Notes under the pieces: model-generated
The model's input: only the letters and a program-made list of their open reading frames with translations
What the model was told of the DNA's origin: nothing
The model's database searches: none
Made by a program: the position numbers and the translations under genes
In this document: positions 15,467-24,172 of the stretch, piece after piece
Layout: every line of letters begins with the position of its first letter
Position numbering within the stretch: the first letter of the stretch is position 1
DNA from: a virus
Strand: one strand, 5' to 3'
IMG/VR virus record: IMGVR_UViG_3300036768_000632
Span: 1-42,040 of that record
DNA length: 42,040 nucleotides

Positions 15467-15922
15467 ATGGCATATTCAGCAGGACTGTTTGATAAGCTCT
15501 ACCGCAACACCGGCACTTACAATACGCCGGTTCTTGTTGAAATTGACATCGTCAGTGATGTCAAAATCCCGGATGAGCGGAGCGAGATTACTGGCAAGCT
15601 GCGAGCCAACGACCACGAAGCGGTTCTGACTGGTCAGCGGAAGCTCGGATTCGAGTTCAAGCTGGCGACCGATCCCACGAACGCGAACTGGACTGCATTG
15701 CAGTCGGCGTATTTGAATCACACCACGGTCGAGCTATTTGCGTTCTACCATTACGTGGACAACGCTGGCCAGCCGGGCACGGGGAGCAAGGCGATCCGGG
15801 CGATCTGTGAGGTCGTCGCGTTTCCAATGGAACAACCGCTGGAGGATTTGGACGCCGGTGATGTCGTGTGCAAGCCTTCGCTGAATGCAGACCACGCACC
15901 GAGCATCTACACCGTGGCATAG
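15467..15922 (+). CDS. Major tail tube protein candidate
   Basis: A 151-residue beta-rich protein with N-terminal FDKLYRNTGTYNTPVLVEID, then VSDVKIPDERSEITGKLRAN, LTGQRKLGFEFKLATDP, an insertion-type loop (HYVDNAGQPGTGSKAIRAIC) and DLDAGDVVCKPSLNADHAPS. Pattern, size and position (two genes upstream of the chaperone pair and tape measure) fit a major tail tube protein, the repeated ring that lines the tail. A good Shine-Dalgarno-like GGGG/CCGAG region precedes the ATG. Confidence 0.7.
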   Translation: MAYSAGLFDKLYRNTGTYNTPVLVEIDIVSDVKIPDERSEITGKLRANDHEAVLTGQRKLGFEFKLATDPTNANWTALQSAYLNHTTVELFAFYHYVDNAGQPGTGSKAIRAICEVVAFPMEQPLEDLDAGDVVCKPSLNADHAPSIYTVA

Positions 15923-15925
15923 CCT

Positions 15926-16390
15926 ATGCGGATCGTAACGCTAGAGCGACCAATTGCGATCAACATAACAGTTGGTCGGGCACTCAGGCTCAAAGAACTA
16001 GGATTGCTGGACATTCTGGCAATACCTGGTGATGTGAAGCAGCTAACTGACGTGCTTGCTGACCCGATGCTGTTTACGCGCGTGCTGTGGGAATGCACGG
16101 ATCAGAACGGCATGACCTTCGAGGCGTTCGCGGCATTGTTTACCGCGAGCGATCTGGAGCAGATGGGGGAGGCGTTCACGCGTGAAGTGATTGATTTTTT
16201 CCCAGAACCGATTCGCAACCTGTTCGCGAACGCAATCGACCAACAAGAGCAGGATCAAGCGACCCCTGGCAGCAGCTTTGGAGACTCGCGGGACTCATCG
16301 GCGTCGATCCGAGACCTTTCACATTACGCCAACTCGACGATATGGGTTACGGCAGGCAGCGAGCGGAATGGACGCGGCATTCACACATGA
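15926..16390 (+). CDS. Tail assembly chaperone (G-like), zero-frame product
   Basis: A 154-residue protein in the position of lambda gpG, between tail tube and tape measure. It shows ITVGRALRLKELGLLDILAI, a helical segment EAFAALFTASDLEQMGEAF and EVIDFFPEPIRNLFANAID. The last ~45 residues (SSFGDSRDSSASIRD onward) look like non-native readthrough in the wrong frame, while the -1 frame becomes protein-like over the same bases. That is what a programmed G/GT frameshift predicts: most ribosomes finish here, a minority shift and make the longer fusion. Confidence 0.7.
   Translation: MRIVTLERPIAINITVGRALRLKELGLLDILAIPGDVKQLTDVLADPMLFTRVLWECTDQNGMTFEAFAALFTASDLEQMGEAFTREVIDFFPEPIRNLFANAIDQQEQDQATPGSSFGDSRDSSASIRDLSHYANSTIWVTAGSERNGRGIHT
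16195..16201 (+). promoter_or_regulatory. Candidate -1 frameshift slippery sequence TTTTTTC
   Basis: In the chaperone frame the codons are GAT TTT TTC, so TTTTTTC fits the X-XXY-YYZ heptamer for a -1 shift. The -1 frame has a stop at 16192-16194 and opens exactly here, so any shift must occur at or after this point. The protein-like part of the -1 frame becomes convincing only from about 16261, so a second, less canonical site near ACCCCTGG (16262-16269) is also possible. Confidence 0.45.
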
Positions 16391-16569
16391 TGGCGTTGAT
16401 CGCTAACATTCACCGCGACCGCAAAAAACAGAGGCGGCCATTCAAGCCGAACGACTTCAACCCATATCGTGACCCACCACCGCCGATGACTGAAGAGCAG
16501 CGAGCCGCTTGGCAGGCGCGGAAGATCGCAATTGCCGAGTCTCTTGTTGCTAATCACGCGAGGCGGTGA
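16201..16569 (+). CDS. Tail assembly chaperone T-like segment, -1 frame of the G gene
   Basis: The -1 frame relative to the upstream chaperone gene encodes about 122 residues to 16569. From 16261 it reads PWQQLWRLAGLIGVDPRP, FTLRQLDDMGYGRQRAEW and MMALIANIHRDRKKQRRPFK, ending NDFNPYRDPPPP and a helical tail. This TLRQL...W...A.IAN...PFxPxDFxP pattern is typical of the second tail chaperone domain. An ATG at 16342 lies inside the conserved part, so independent initiation would lose its beginning; production as a G-T fusion (about 214 residues if the TTTTTTC site is used) is more likely. Confidence 0.6.
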   Translation, partial: PRTDSQPVRERNRPTRAGSSDPWQQLWRLAGLIGVDPRPFTLRQLDDMGYGRQRAEWTRHSHMMALIANIHRDRKKQRRPFKPNDFNPYRDPPPPMTEEQRAAWQARKIAIAESLVANHARR

Positions 16570-16590
16570 TGCCATAACGGAGGCGCGGAC

Positions 16591-18756
16591 ATGCCGGGGA
16601 AATCAGAGGCCATTCGCGCGGGCGGCGCTTTCGTTGAGCTATTCGCCGACAAGAGCAAGCTGATAAAAGGACTGAAGTCAGCAGGCGAATCGGTGGAGAA
16701 GTGGGGATCGACCATCCAAAAAGCGGGCCTCGGCATGATGGCTGGGGCAACTGCAATGGGCGCTCCGCTGGCCGCGTCTATTGTTACATTCGCGCGCACC
16801 GGATCGGAATTGTCTGATATTTCCGCGCGCACTGGCGTGAGCGTTGAGTCGTTTCAGCGTCTCGCTTATGCCGCCGGCCAATCCGGTGTATCGCAAGGTG
16901 CGCTAGAAAAATCTCTGACGAAGCTACAGAAGAACCTCAGTGCTGCTGCCTCAGGAAGCAAGCAGGCCGCCGCATCCTTCTCGAAGATCGGCCTCGACGC
17001 AAACGAACTGATCGAGATGGCCCCGGAGCAGCAGTTCGCCGCTATTGGTGACGCACTCGCGAACATTCGCAATCCATCGCTGCGCACGGCTGCCGCGCTG
17101 GAGATATTCGGTCGGTCTGGAAATGTCCTGCTCACGATGTTTGAGCGTGGCTCGGCGTCGATGCTCGAACTGATGGATCGCTTCGATCAGCTTGGCTTGG
17201 TCATGTCCACTTCCGATGCGCAAGCAGCGGACCTTCTGGGAGATCACTTTGAGGACGTAGGCCGTATTGCCAAAAGAACGAGCCAGATCATTGGTGCTGC
17301 CTTAGCTCCAGCCGCTCAGACGCTAACAGATGAGCTAATCAGTGTGGCTGTCGCGGCAAATCAGTGGATTAGCGAGAACCCTGGCGTTGTCACATCGGTT
17401 GTCGGGATTACTGGTGCTGTTGGTGCTGCCGGAGCGGCGACTATCGGCCTGGGCTATTCAATGAAGTTCGCTGGCGACGCGATGCAGGTTCTCGCGCGTC
17501 AGCTTCCATTGCTTAGTGCTCCGGTTCTTGTGTCAGGCGGCATTGCTGGTCTCGGCTACATGCTGGTGACGCAGACCGAGATCGGCAAGGGTGCGCTTCA
17601 GTCGCTGCTTACGACGTTTCCGGGGATAGCGACCACCGCCGAGCAGAGCTTTACCCATATCGTCGATGCGATGCGCGACTTGGGCGATACGGCATGGACC
17701 ACATGGCATGGCATCACTGATGCGGTCGCGGCTGGCGACCTTGCATTGGCTGGCGAGGTCGCGATGGCCGGCCTGAATGCGGTCTGGCAAGCAGGCGCTC
17801 GCGAGATTAGCGACATCTGGACTGTAACCACCACCGCACTGCTGCAAACTTGGAACACGGTTAGTAGCGCAATGTCGAAGGTTGGAGAATACGCGACAGC
17901 CTTTCTAACTAGGCTATGGATTGATGCGGCCAGCGCAATTATGGATGCCTGGGACGCCGCCGTTCGCGTAATTATGTGGGGTCAGGAACACGCTGCATCA
18001 CTATTCATTGATGTTGGCTATGGCTTGGGCATCTTTTCTGGCAGCAAGGAGGACGCCAAGGCCGCGCTGCGAGACCAATATAGCCAGAAGAACGCGGAGC
18101 GAGATCGAGCACAGGCTGAGCGCAATGCGGCATTTGAGCAGTCACGCCAAGCAGCGCGCGAGAACCTGGAAGCTGGGCTGCAAGGAATTGAGCAAGGACG
18201 GCAGAAGCGAGCGGCTGAACTCCAAGCGTCTCAAGACGCAGCCATAATCGCGAGCGAGAACAAAAAGAACGCGGCGCGCGCGAAGCTCGACGAACTGCGA
18301 GCACAAGCTGCGGACGAAAAGAAAAAAGCGCTCGAGAAAAAAGACGCAGGCAAAGAGGCAGGCGATAACGAAGCAGGCGACGGCACGGAAGCAGGCGCGG
18401 GCTTGCCGACCGAAGCGGCGCTCTCTGAGCGTGATGCTGGCACGACAAGCGGGCTGGTCGCGAATCTGAATCGCGGGGCAATCGCATCGCCGATTGATCG
18501 ACTTGTCGAGGCTCTCGAAAACAACACGGCGGCACTAGAGCAGCAGTATCAGAATTCTCCGGGCTTGATGGAGGATTCCGTTGAGGAAGAACTAGCCGCG
18601 CTACAGATGCCAGCGTTCGAGGATTATCTTGCACCTTACGCGCCATCGGTGGCCAGCGCGGAGACTGGAGGACAAGACCCCGTCTTCGCCGAGATCAGGG
18701 ATATACTGATTCGGTTGGATCAGCACGTTGCTGAGACAGGAACACTAACGGCTTAG
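16591..18756 (+). CDS. Tail tape measure protein
   Basis: A 721-residue protein, the longest tail protein here, directly after the chaperone pair. It starts GAFVELFADKSKLIKGLKSA, then SAGESVEKWGSTIQKAGLGM and SDISARTGVSVESFQRLAYA, all typical of phage tape-measure N-termini, followed by hydrophobic segments (AGAATIGLGYSMKFAGDAM; PVLVSGGIAGLGYMLV) and a long charged coiled-coil region about residues 490-590 (QAERNAAFEQSRQAARENLE). It sets tail length and may contact the host membrane during DNA entry. The tail it implies is short to medium. Confidence 0.88.
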   Translation: MPGKSEAIRAGGAFVELFADKSKLIKGLKSAGESVEKWGSTIQKAGLGMMAGATAMGAPLAASIVTFARTGSELSDISARTGVSVESFQRLAYAAGQSGVSQGALEKSLTKLQKNLSAAASGSKQAAASFSKIGLDANELIEMAPEQQFAAIGDALANIRNPSLRTAAALEIFGRSGNVLLTMFERGSASMLELMDRFDQLGLVMSTSDAQAADLLGDHFEDVGRIAKRTSQIIGAALAPAAQTLTDELISVAVAANQWISENPGVVTSVVGITGAVGAAGAATIGLGYSMKFAGDAMQVLARQLPLLSAPVLVSGGIAGLGYMLVTQTEIGKGALQSLLTTFPGIATTAEQSFTHIVDAMRDLGDTAWTTWHGITDAVAAGDLALAGEVAMAGLNAVWQAGAREISDIWTVTTTALLQTWNTVSSAMSKVGEYATAFLTRLWIDAASAIMDAWDAAVRVIMWGQEHAASLFIDVGYGLGIFSGSKEDAKAALRDQYSQKNAERDRAQAERNAAFEQSRQAARENLEAGLQGIEQGRQKRAAELQASQDAAIIASENKKNAARAKLDELRAQAADEKKKALEKKDAGKEAGDNEAGDGTEAGAGLPTEAALSERDAGTTSGLVANLNRGAIASPIDRLVEALENNTAALEQQYQNSPGLMEDSVEEELAALQMPAFEDYLAPYAPSVASAETGGQDPVFAEIRDILIRLDQHVAETGTLTA

Positions 18757-18761
18757 AAATC

Positions 18762-19607
18762 ATGGCGATACGAGTAGAAGAGACATACGATTCGCGCAGC
18801 GTAAACGGCTCGCTCGATCCGAACCAGCGCAGCATCGAACTGGAGTTCCTGGTTTGGGACGACACGACTCCGCCAGTAGACACCGATCCGGTGACGCTTG
18901 GCAACGCTGTTGCAGCGCGGCTGGCAGACCCGCCGTATGGCGATCCGCTTTACGGCCTGCACTTGCAATCAATCAGCTTGCGGGAGCTCACGAACTTCTG
19001 TTCCGTGGCGACCGTGCGTTACGGTGTCTCATCGCCGCCGAGCGCGCAGCAGATCAAGTTCGGATTCTCCACGGCTGGCGGTACAGAGAATATCACGCAT
19101 TCGATGGCCACCATCGCAGCTTACGCAGCGACTGGCTACTACGCGCCGGATTACGGCCAAGCGATCAACGTCACGAAGAGCGGAATAAAGGGCACGTCGC
19201 GCATCGTGCCGCAGCTTGCGTTCTGGGTCACTGGATATTTTGATCCGGCTGACTGGACGGCGGCCACGTGGCTCAACCTGACCGATCTAGCGGGCTGCTG
19301 GAATCTCTACGAGTGGCACGGCTGGCCACCAAAATACGTGCTGTTTGAGCACGCGGAAGCGCCGGAAATTGTGCTCGGTGAGCCGGAGCTAGTGCCGGTG
19401 AAATTCTACTTTAAGGCTCGCAGACCTGAGGTCGTGGCCAATGCTCCCGGCATATCATTTATCAAAGACCCGTGGGACTATGTTTGGACGGACTTCGTCC
19501 CGGTAGCCGACAATTCCGCGAAGGCGATGGGGCAAGCGGTCAGAGCAGTGTACCGCGAGCAAATATATGCTGGAGCGGACTTCGCGTTGCTTGGGCTTGG
19601 GAGCTAG
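18762..19607 (+). CDS. Distal tail / baseplate-like protein
   Basis: A 281-residue beta-rich protein directly after the tape measure. Notable stretches are SIELEFLVWDDTTPPVDTDP, PPYGDPLYGLHLQSISLREL, ATGYYAPDYGQAINVTKSGI, PQLAFWVTGYFDPADWTAAT and VKFYFKARRPEVV. Position and beta content suggest a distal tail or baseplate component linking tube and fibre. I do not recognise a named domain. It starts five bases after the tape-measure stop. Confidence 0.6.
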   Translation: MAIRVEETYDSRSVNGSLDPNQRSIELEFLVWDDTTPPVDTDPVTLGNAVAARLADPPYGDPLYGLHLQSISLRELTNFCSVATVRYGVSSPPSAQQIKFGFSTAGGTENITHSMATIAAYAATGYYAPDYGQAINVTKSGIKGTSRIVPQLAFWVTGYFDPADWTAATWLNLTDLAGCWNLYEWHGWPPKYVLFEHAEAPEIVLGEPELVPVKFYFKARRPEVVANAPGISFIKDPWDYVWTDFVPVADNSAKAMGQAVRAVYREQIYAGADFALLGLGS

Positions 19608-19612
19608 CGCGC

Positions 19613-20440
19613 ATGGTCGATCTGCCGTACTTCAGTCCTGGGGATCGCCGCCCGCGTTCCGCAAGCCAACTGAACGCGATGATCGCAGCGGCACGCGAAC
19701 ACAAGGCATATCACGAGCCTTCGCCGCAGTTGTTTGCGTCAGCGCCCGATCTGATACAGGTCGTCAACAACACTGGCTACGACCTCGACCGATACGCGAT
19801 TGTTGGATTGAGCGCGCCAGTCTTCGACACGGCGGAATCGCCGCTTACGCTGGAGTCCTTCTTGCGCGATCCGGTGATGATTGGTGAGCCGCCGGGAAAC
19901 GATCATCGAGGCCGATTCGCTATCTTGGAAGAGCCAGTCCTTGCGGGACAGATTGCGAGAGCTCGCGCGACTGGGCTTGCACTCTGCCTGGTGTCGTCGG
20001 ATGTGGAGACCGGGGATTACGTCGATGTAGATGAGAGCGGGCGTATTGCCGAAAACGTTCTTGATTGGGTCCCGAACGGATCGGCACATGTGCTGTGGTG
20101 CGGGGCGGCTGCTGGCTTGTCGGAAGATACGAAGCTCGCCGTTGTGCGACTGCTATCGTATCCCGGCCCGCAACTGCTGAGCGGGCGTTTGGCGGCTGAC
20201 CTTGATGCGGCAGCTGATCCTGAGTGTGGTCCGAGCGAGGGCATACTAGAAGTCTTGAGGTGGTCTGATTCAGAGTGTGGCGCTGTGTGGACTGGAAAGT
20301 TCGTCTTTTTCCGCAATCGCGATCTGGACGCCTCGGCGGCGAAGGGGACATACGCACGCATTGGCTGGGACCATGAGTTGCGTGAGTGGGGGCTGGTGTG
20401 GCTAGGCTGCTCGGATGACGGCGGCACTAGCGACGAATGA
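19613..20440 (+). CDS. Tail-associated structural protein
   Basis: A 275-residue protein starting at ATG 19613, five bases after the preceding stop. It opens LPYFSPGDRRPRSASQLNAM, then VVNNTGYDLDRYAIVGLSAP, and continues as short beta segments ending FVFFRNRDLDASAAKGTYAR. The N-terminal helix followed by many strands resembles phage tail-tip or fibre-base proteins. It is encoded just before the Cys-rich and serine-rich proteins, so it may be the attachment platform for the fibre. No specific family is named. Confidence 0.55.
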   Translation: MVDLPYFSPGDRRPRSASQLNAMIAAAREHKAYHEPSPQLFASAPDLIQVVNNTGYDLDRYAIVGLSAPVFDTAESPLTLESFLRDPVMIGEPPGNDHRGRFAILEEPVLAGQIARARATGLALCLVSSDVETGDYVDVDESGRIAENVLDWVPNGSAHVLWCGAAAGLSEDTKLAVVRLLSYPGPQLLSGRLAADLDAAADPECGPSEGILEVLRWSDSECGAVWTGKFVFFRNRDLDASAAKGTYARIGWDHELREWGLVWLGCSDDGGTSDE

Positions 20441-20865
20441 TGTCGCGCAGCGTTGGGGGCCGACGGATGCCAAGGCAATGTCAATATCGAGGCGAGCCGC
20501 GTGAGGAAATTGTGTGTCCTCCGTGCAGTCGAGGGCGGAATCGCAACAGTCATGTGCAAGCGTATGTGTGCTTGCATCCGCAACTGTCGGGCCGCCTGTG
20601 CACGGAGCACAAGATAGCGCGTGCCTCAAAGGCAGAGGGCGTTGCTCCGCGTGCATGTAGTCTGTGCGATCTCAAGACGCCGATCATTACACCCGTGGAG
20701 CAGTGCATACACCGTGGCCAGCGGCTTTCGCTTGGTGATCAAGAGCTATATGAGTGCTTGTCGCCGCGCCGAAGGCATCATCCTGTATGCACGCTGGAAT
20801 CGGTGACGGTCTACGATGGCGCGCTAACGGTGCTGTCATGTGAACGCTGCAAAGCACGGGAATAG
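20437..20865 (+). CDS. Cys-rich zinc-ribbon-like protein
   Basis: A 142-residue protein starting at ATGA overlap with the upstream structural gene. It has clustered cysteines: CQYRGEPREEIVCPPCSRGR, VCLHPQLSGRLCTEH and CSLCDLK in the first half, then further CxxC-like pairs near the C-terminus (LSCERCK). These pairs suggest two small zinc-binding units. Its place just before the serine-rich fibre gene suggests a tail-tip or fibre-assembly part rather than a regulator. ATG 20467 would be an alternative start. Confidence 0.55.
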   Translation: MMSRSVGGRRMPRQCQYRGEPREEIVCPPCSRGRNRNSHVQAYVCLHPQLSGRLCTEHKIARASKAEGVAPRACSLCDLKTPIITPVEQCIHRGQRLSLGDQELYECLSPRRRHHPVCTLESVTVYDGALTVLSCERCKARE

Positions 20866-20868
20866 ATC

Positions 20869-22560
20869 ATGGGCCGGCCAAACGATTGCAGTTGCCACTG
20901 TGAAAGCTCGTCGAGTTCGTCGCCGAGTAGCTCGCCCAGTAGCTCTTCTCCGAGCAGCAGTTCATCGCCGTCGAGTAGTTCGCGGAGTAGCTCGTCGCGG
21001 AGCAGTTCATCTCCGAGCAGTTCGTTGAGTAGCTCCCTGTCGAGTAGTTCGCGGTCGAGCAGTTCATCGCTCAGCAGTTCCTCACCGAGTAGCTCCTCGC
21101 AGAGTAGCAGTTCTTCGCTGAGCAGTAGTTCCTCGTCGAGTAGCTCCTCGCCCAGTAGTTCGTCATCGAGTAGTTCTTCGCTGAGTAGCAGTTCGTCACC
21201 GAGTAGCTCTTCTCCGAGTGGCTCATCGCAGAGCGGCTCTTCTCAGAGCAGTTCTTATCCGAGCGGCTCTTCGCTGAGTTCGTCGTCGTTTGGTAGCTCC
21301 TCATCGAGCAGTTCTTCTCTGAGCAGTTCTTCGCCGTCGAGTTCTTCGTCGAGCAGTTCGCCGAGTAGCTCGATGCCGAGCAGTTCCTTGTCTAGCAGTT
21401 CGCATAGCAGTTCCTCGCTGAGCAGTTCTTCGCAAAGTAGCTCCTCGTCGAGTTCGCCGTCGAGTAGCTCGCCATCGAGCAGTTCGCCGAGTAGTTCCGC
21501 GTCCAGTTCGCCGTCGAGTAGTTCTTCTCCGAGCGGTTCTTCGTCGATTTCCTCGTCGAGCAGTTCTATTCCGAGCAGTTCGTCCGCTAGTAGCTCATCA
21601 CTGAGTAGCTCACTGTCGAGTAGCTCTCCGAGTAGTTCGCCGTCGAGTTCGTCGCAAAGTTCCTCGTCGAGTTCTTCGCCTAGTTCATCCGATAGCAGTT
21701 CGTCCGCTAGTAGTTCCTCGCTGAGTTCGTCGCAGAGTAGCTCGTCGCCGAGCAGTTCTTCTCATGGAAGTTCTTCGCAGAGTAGTTCTTCGCCGAGTTC
21801 TTCTCAGAGTAGTTCATCGCAGAGCAGCAGTTCCTCACAGAGCGGCTCGCCGAGCAGTTCCTCGTCGAGTTCGCCATCGAGCAGTTCATCGCCTAGCAGT
21901 TCCTCGTCGAGTTCGTCTCCGAGCAGTAGTTCGCCGTCGAGTAGTTCTTCTCCGAGCAGCAGTTCTTCGCCGTCGAGCGGCTCATCTTCGAGTAGCTCTT
22001 CGCTGTCGAGTAGTTCGTCGCCTAGCAGTTCGTCCGCTAGCAGTTCTTCGCTGGCGAGTTCCTCGCAGAGTTCGTCATCGAGCAGTTTGTCGCAGAGCGG
22101 CTCGTCGCAGGGCAGTTCTCTGGCTGGCAGTTCATCCGTTAGCGGCTCTTCTCAGGGCGGTTCATCGCAAAGCAGTTCCTCGTCGAGCGGTTCGTCGCAG
22201 AGTTCGTCATCGAGTTCCTCGTCGAGCGCGAGCGAAGCCATGACCTGTCCCGATTTCGGCGCGACGATGTACGGCACGATTGTGGGCTGCGGGTCGAACG
22301 TGCTGGGGAGCTTTCAGATTCAAAACTGCGTGCACGCCTACAACCTCCATCCAGAGCTACAACAGTTGCGATTCTGTTGTAACGGCAGTAGCTATACTGC
22401 GGAGGCGTGGACCGGGGTGCTGGCGAGTTATTCCGTAGGCACAGTGGTTTCCGTGAATACTAACCCGCTCGAAATCTGCTTTGAGTTTCGGCAACAGTAT
22501 CCAGGTCCGCCGAATTTGTTCGCAGGCTGCGAAGTCTTGACGATATGTTTCACGCTTTGA
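20869..22560 (+). CDS. Giant serine-rich fibre-like protein with C-terminal Cys domain
   Basis: A 563-residue protein. After CSCHCES at the N-terminus, about 440 residues are nearly all serine, interrupted by Pro, Gln, Leu, Gly, Ala and a few others in irregular SSSSP-like units. From residue 458 a normal 106-residue globular domain follows, with about seven cysteines (TCPDFGATMYGTIVGCGSNV; LQQLRFCCNGSSYTAEAW; EVLTICFTL). Architecture is that of an extended stalk with a terminal head, like a tail fibre or adhesin. Two glycosyltransferase-like genes follow, the first overlapping it, so heavy O-glycosylation of the stalk is a reasonable inference. Confidence 0.75.
   Translation: MGRPNDCSCHCESSSSSSPSSSPSSSSPSSSSSPSSSSRSSSSRSSSSPSSSLSSSLSSSSRSSSSSLSSSSPSSSSQSSSSSLSSSSSSSSSSPSSSSSSSSSLSSSSSPSSSSPSGSSQSGSSQSSSYPSGSSLSSSSFGSSSSSSSSLSSSSPSSSSSSSSPSSSMPSSSLSSSSHSSSSLSSSSQSSSSSSSPSSSSPSSSSPSSSASSSPSSSSSPSGSSSISSSSSSIPSSSSASSSSLSSSLSSSSPSSSPSSSSQSSSSSSSPSSSDSSSSASSSSLSSSQSSSSPSSSSHGSSSQSSSSPSSSQSSSSQSSSSSQSGSPSSSSSSSPSSSSSPSSSSSSSSPSSSSPSSSSSPSSSSSPSSGSSSSSSSLSSSSSPSSSSASSSSLASSSQSSSSSSLSQSGSSQGSSLAGSSSVSGSSQGGSSQSSSSSSGSSQSSSSSSSSSASEAMTCPDFGATMYGTIVGCGSNVLGSFQIQNCVHAYNLHPELQQLRFCCNGSSYTAEAWTGVLASYSVGTVVSVNTNPLEICFEFRQQYPGPPNLFAGCEVLTICFTL
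20904..22230 (+). repeat. Serine-codon low-complexity tract
   Basis: About 1.3 kb of DNA made of imperfect 6- to 15-base units such as AGCAGTTCT, TCGCCGAGTAGC and TCGTCGAGC. All codon families for serine (AGC, AGT, TCG, TCC, TCT, TCA) are mixed, so the protein repeat is kept while the DNA repeat is broken up. This would reduce slippage and indicates selection for serine content. Confidence 0.85.
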
Positions 22561-23516
22561 CCGATTGCAGTGAATTGCCTGGACGATTACGCGAAATCTG
22601 CGAGGGGCGGAGTGGTCTGCCGCGCGCGACGGAGAACGCCTATCGCACGCGGTGGGGTCTGCCGCCGCTGCCTGAGGCGGGCGTAGAATGGACGCTTCCT
22701 GCGGGGCAACTGGTTTGCGGAGTGACAACAGCGCCGCGACCTGAGAACACGAGCTATCTGGGCCGTTGCGTGGAATCTCTGGTGCGTGCTGGTGCTACCG
22801 ATGTTCGCATATTCGCCGAGCCTGAAAGCTATCTGGGCGACGTAATCAATAAGACGCACGTAACAGTAGTCCAGCGTCCTTATCGTTTCGGTGCGTGGTA
22901 CAACTGGCTGGCGATGGCCAATCAGCTATTGGACGAGTCCTCGGCCCCGATGATTATGACGGTGCAGGACGACACCGTATTCGCGACCGATGCTTTACGC
23001 TACGCCGCCGATCACTGGTGCGAACTTCTCGACGTGGGCTTTCTCAGTCTCTACACGCCGAAGCATTATCAGGTGAAGTGGCTCGTGAAGCGCGGTGACA
23101 GAGCGTTGCGGCACGCGGCTACTGAGGAAGAGGCGGCGCGCTTCGCGGCCAAGCTGCCGGGCGGATACCACGAGAAATACACATGGCCCGAAGGCATCAA
23201 CAGGATTCGCACGCGAGCTTTGTGGGGCACATGTGCCGTGATATTCCCGCGCGAGGTGCTTCGTCAGGCGATCAATACGCGGATTGCTGCCAGATGGAAA
23301 GGGGTTGCCAGTAAGCGCAAAAGGGAGCGAGAGCCTTGGGAAATCGCCAACGTGGACACGGCTATCGGGCGCATGATGAATCAGTTGCGGCGCAGCATGT
23401 ATTTCGTCAATCCCGCGATGGCGCAGCATATTGCCGACGTGTCTGCAATCGGGCATGGCGGGCGTGGCGGTCGGCGTGAAGCGATGCGCGTTGTGAAAGA
23501 GCTTGAGGGCGTCTGA
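22545..23516 (+). CDS. Glycosyltransferase-like protein (GT-A type)
   Basis: A 323-residue protein overlapping the end of the serine-rich gene by 16 bases. It has an N-terminal helical region, then a nucleotide-sugar-binding-like strand VCGVTTAPRPENTSYLGRC, a second strand VRIFAEPESYL, and a metal-binding-like acidic motif MTVQDDTVFA (Gln-Asp-Asp, residues 141-143) after a helix, then LLDVGFLSLYTPKHYQ and ALWGTCAVIFPREVL. This order (strand, DxD-like motif, acceptor region) matches GT-A glycosyltransferases. Target: likely the serine-rich fibre encoded immediately upstream, by overlap and position; host polysaccharide is the alternative. Confidence 0.7.
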   Translation: MFHALTDCSELPGRLREICEGRSGLPRATENAYRTRWGLPPLPEAGVEWTLPAGQLVCGVTTAPRPENTSYLGRCVESLVRAGATDVRIFAEPESYLGDVINKTHVTVVQRPYRFGAWYNWLAMANQLLDESSAPMIMTVQDDTVFATDALRYAADHWCELLDVGFLSLYTPKHYQVKWLVKRGDRALRHAATEEEAARFAAKLPGGYHEKYTWPEGINRIRTRALWGTCAVIFPREVLRQAINTRIAARWKGVASKRKREREPWEIANVDTAIGRMMNQLRRSMYFVNPAMAQHIADVSAIGHGGRGGRREAMRVVKELEGV

Positions 23517-23518
23517 TA

Positions 23519-24172
23519 ATGAAGATTGTTTTCGCGACGCGGTCGTTATATCCCAAAGGCGTCAGCGAGTCGCGACGGAGTATATGTGAGGCCGTCACGA
23601 TAAGGTCATTGACTTCACAGACTGACCAATCCTTTGAGTGGTGGATCAGAACGGATGAGCCGACGCGGTTCGCATCCTGCGGGCTACAGGTCTCCACGTG
23701 CAAGAACTTCAAGAGTCTCGTTGACTCCCAGACTACGCCGTTCGTCATGTTCCGCCTGGACGACGATGACGCTGTTAGTACCGACTTTGTCGCGCGTGTA
23801 CGCGGGTTTCTTGCGTCTAACGATCTATCGCGTCCGCTGCTTTCGTTTCCTTGCGGATACGCGCTCTGGCGACGGCAAGTGCGGCAGATGACGCATCCGA
23901 CGAACATGTTCATTGGTCGCGTCAACGGCAACATCTTCGACAGAAACCATAATCATTGGCCGAAAAGGTTGTTTCACTTCATCGACACAAAACCGGCCTG
24001 GTTGTGGGTGCGTCATGCTGAGTCGGCGTCGGCTGGCGGTAGATTGCCCGGCGTTCGCGTTCTAACCAAGCTGCCGATCTGGCGGCGCTTTGGCATTGAT
24101 TGGGCTGTTGCTTTGAGCGCCAGCGACGGCGGTCGTCAAGGTGAATCGGTGTCTGATTCGGAATTGCTGTAA
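23519..24172 (+). CDS. Second glycosyltransferase-like protein
   Basis: A 217-residue protein starting two bases after the first glycosyltransferase. It has IVFATRSL, a segment FEWWIRTDEPTR resembling the strand after the first helix of rhamnosyltransferase-like enzymes, FVMFRLDDDDAVSTDFVARV carrying the acidic DxD-type metal motif (Asp81-Asp84), and ALWRRQVRQMTHPTNMFIGR. It is shorter than many GT2 enzymes but keeps the catalytic-looking core. With its neighbour it could build a short glycan on the fibre. The stop is TAA immediately followed in frame by TGA. Confidence 0.65.
   Translation: MKIVFATRSLYPKGVSESRRSICEAVTIRSLTSQTDQSFEWWIRTDEPTRFASCGLQVSTCKNFKSLVDSQTTPFVMFRLDDDDAVSTDFVARVRGFLASNDLSRPLLSFPCGYALWRRQVRQMTHPTNMFIGRVNGNIFDRNHNHWPKRLFHFIDTKPAWLWVRHAESASAGGRLPGVRVLTKLPIWRRFGIDWAVALSASDGGRQGESVSDSELL

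Noticed and set aside
20904-22230. CRISPR-like or satellite array in the repeated DNA
   Set aside because: It is one continuous serine-coding frame with irregular units and no constant repeat/spacer alternation.
21764-22243. Arg/Val-rich frame within the serine-rich gene
   Set aside because: It is a shifted reading of the serine codons (TCG/AGT read as CGT/GTC), not an independent protein.
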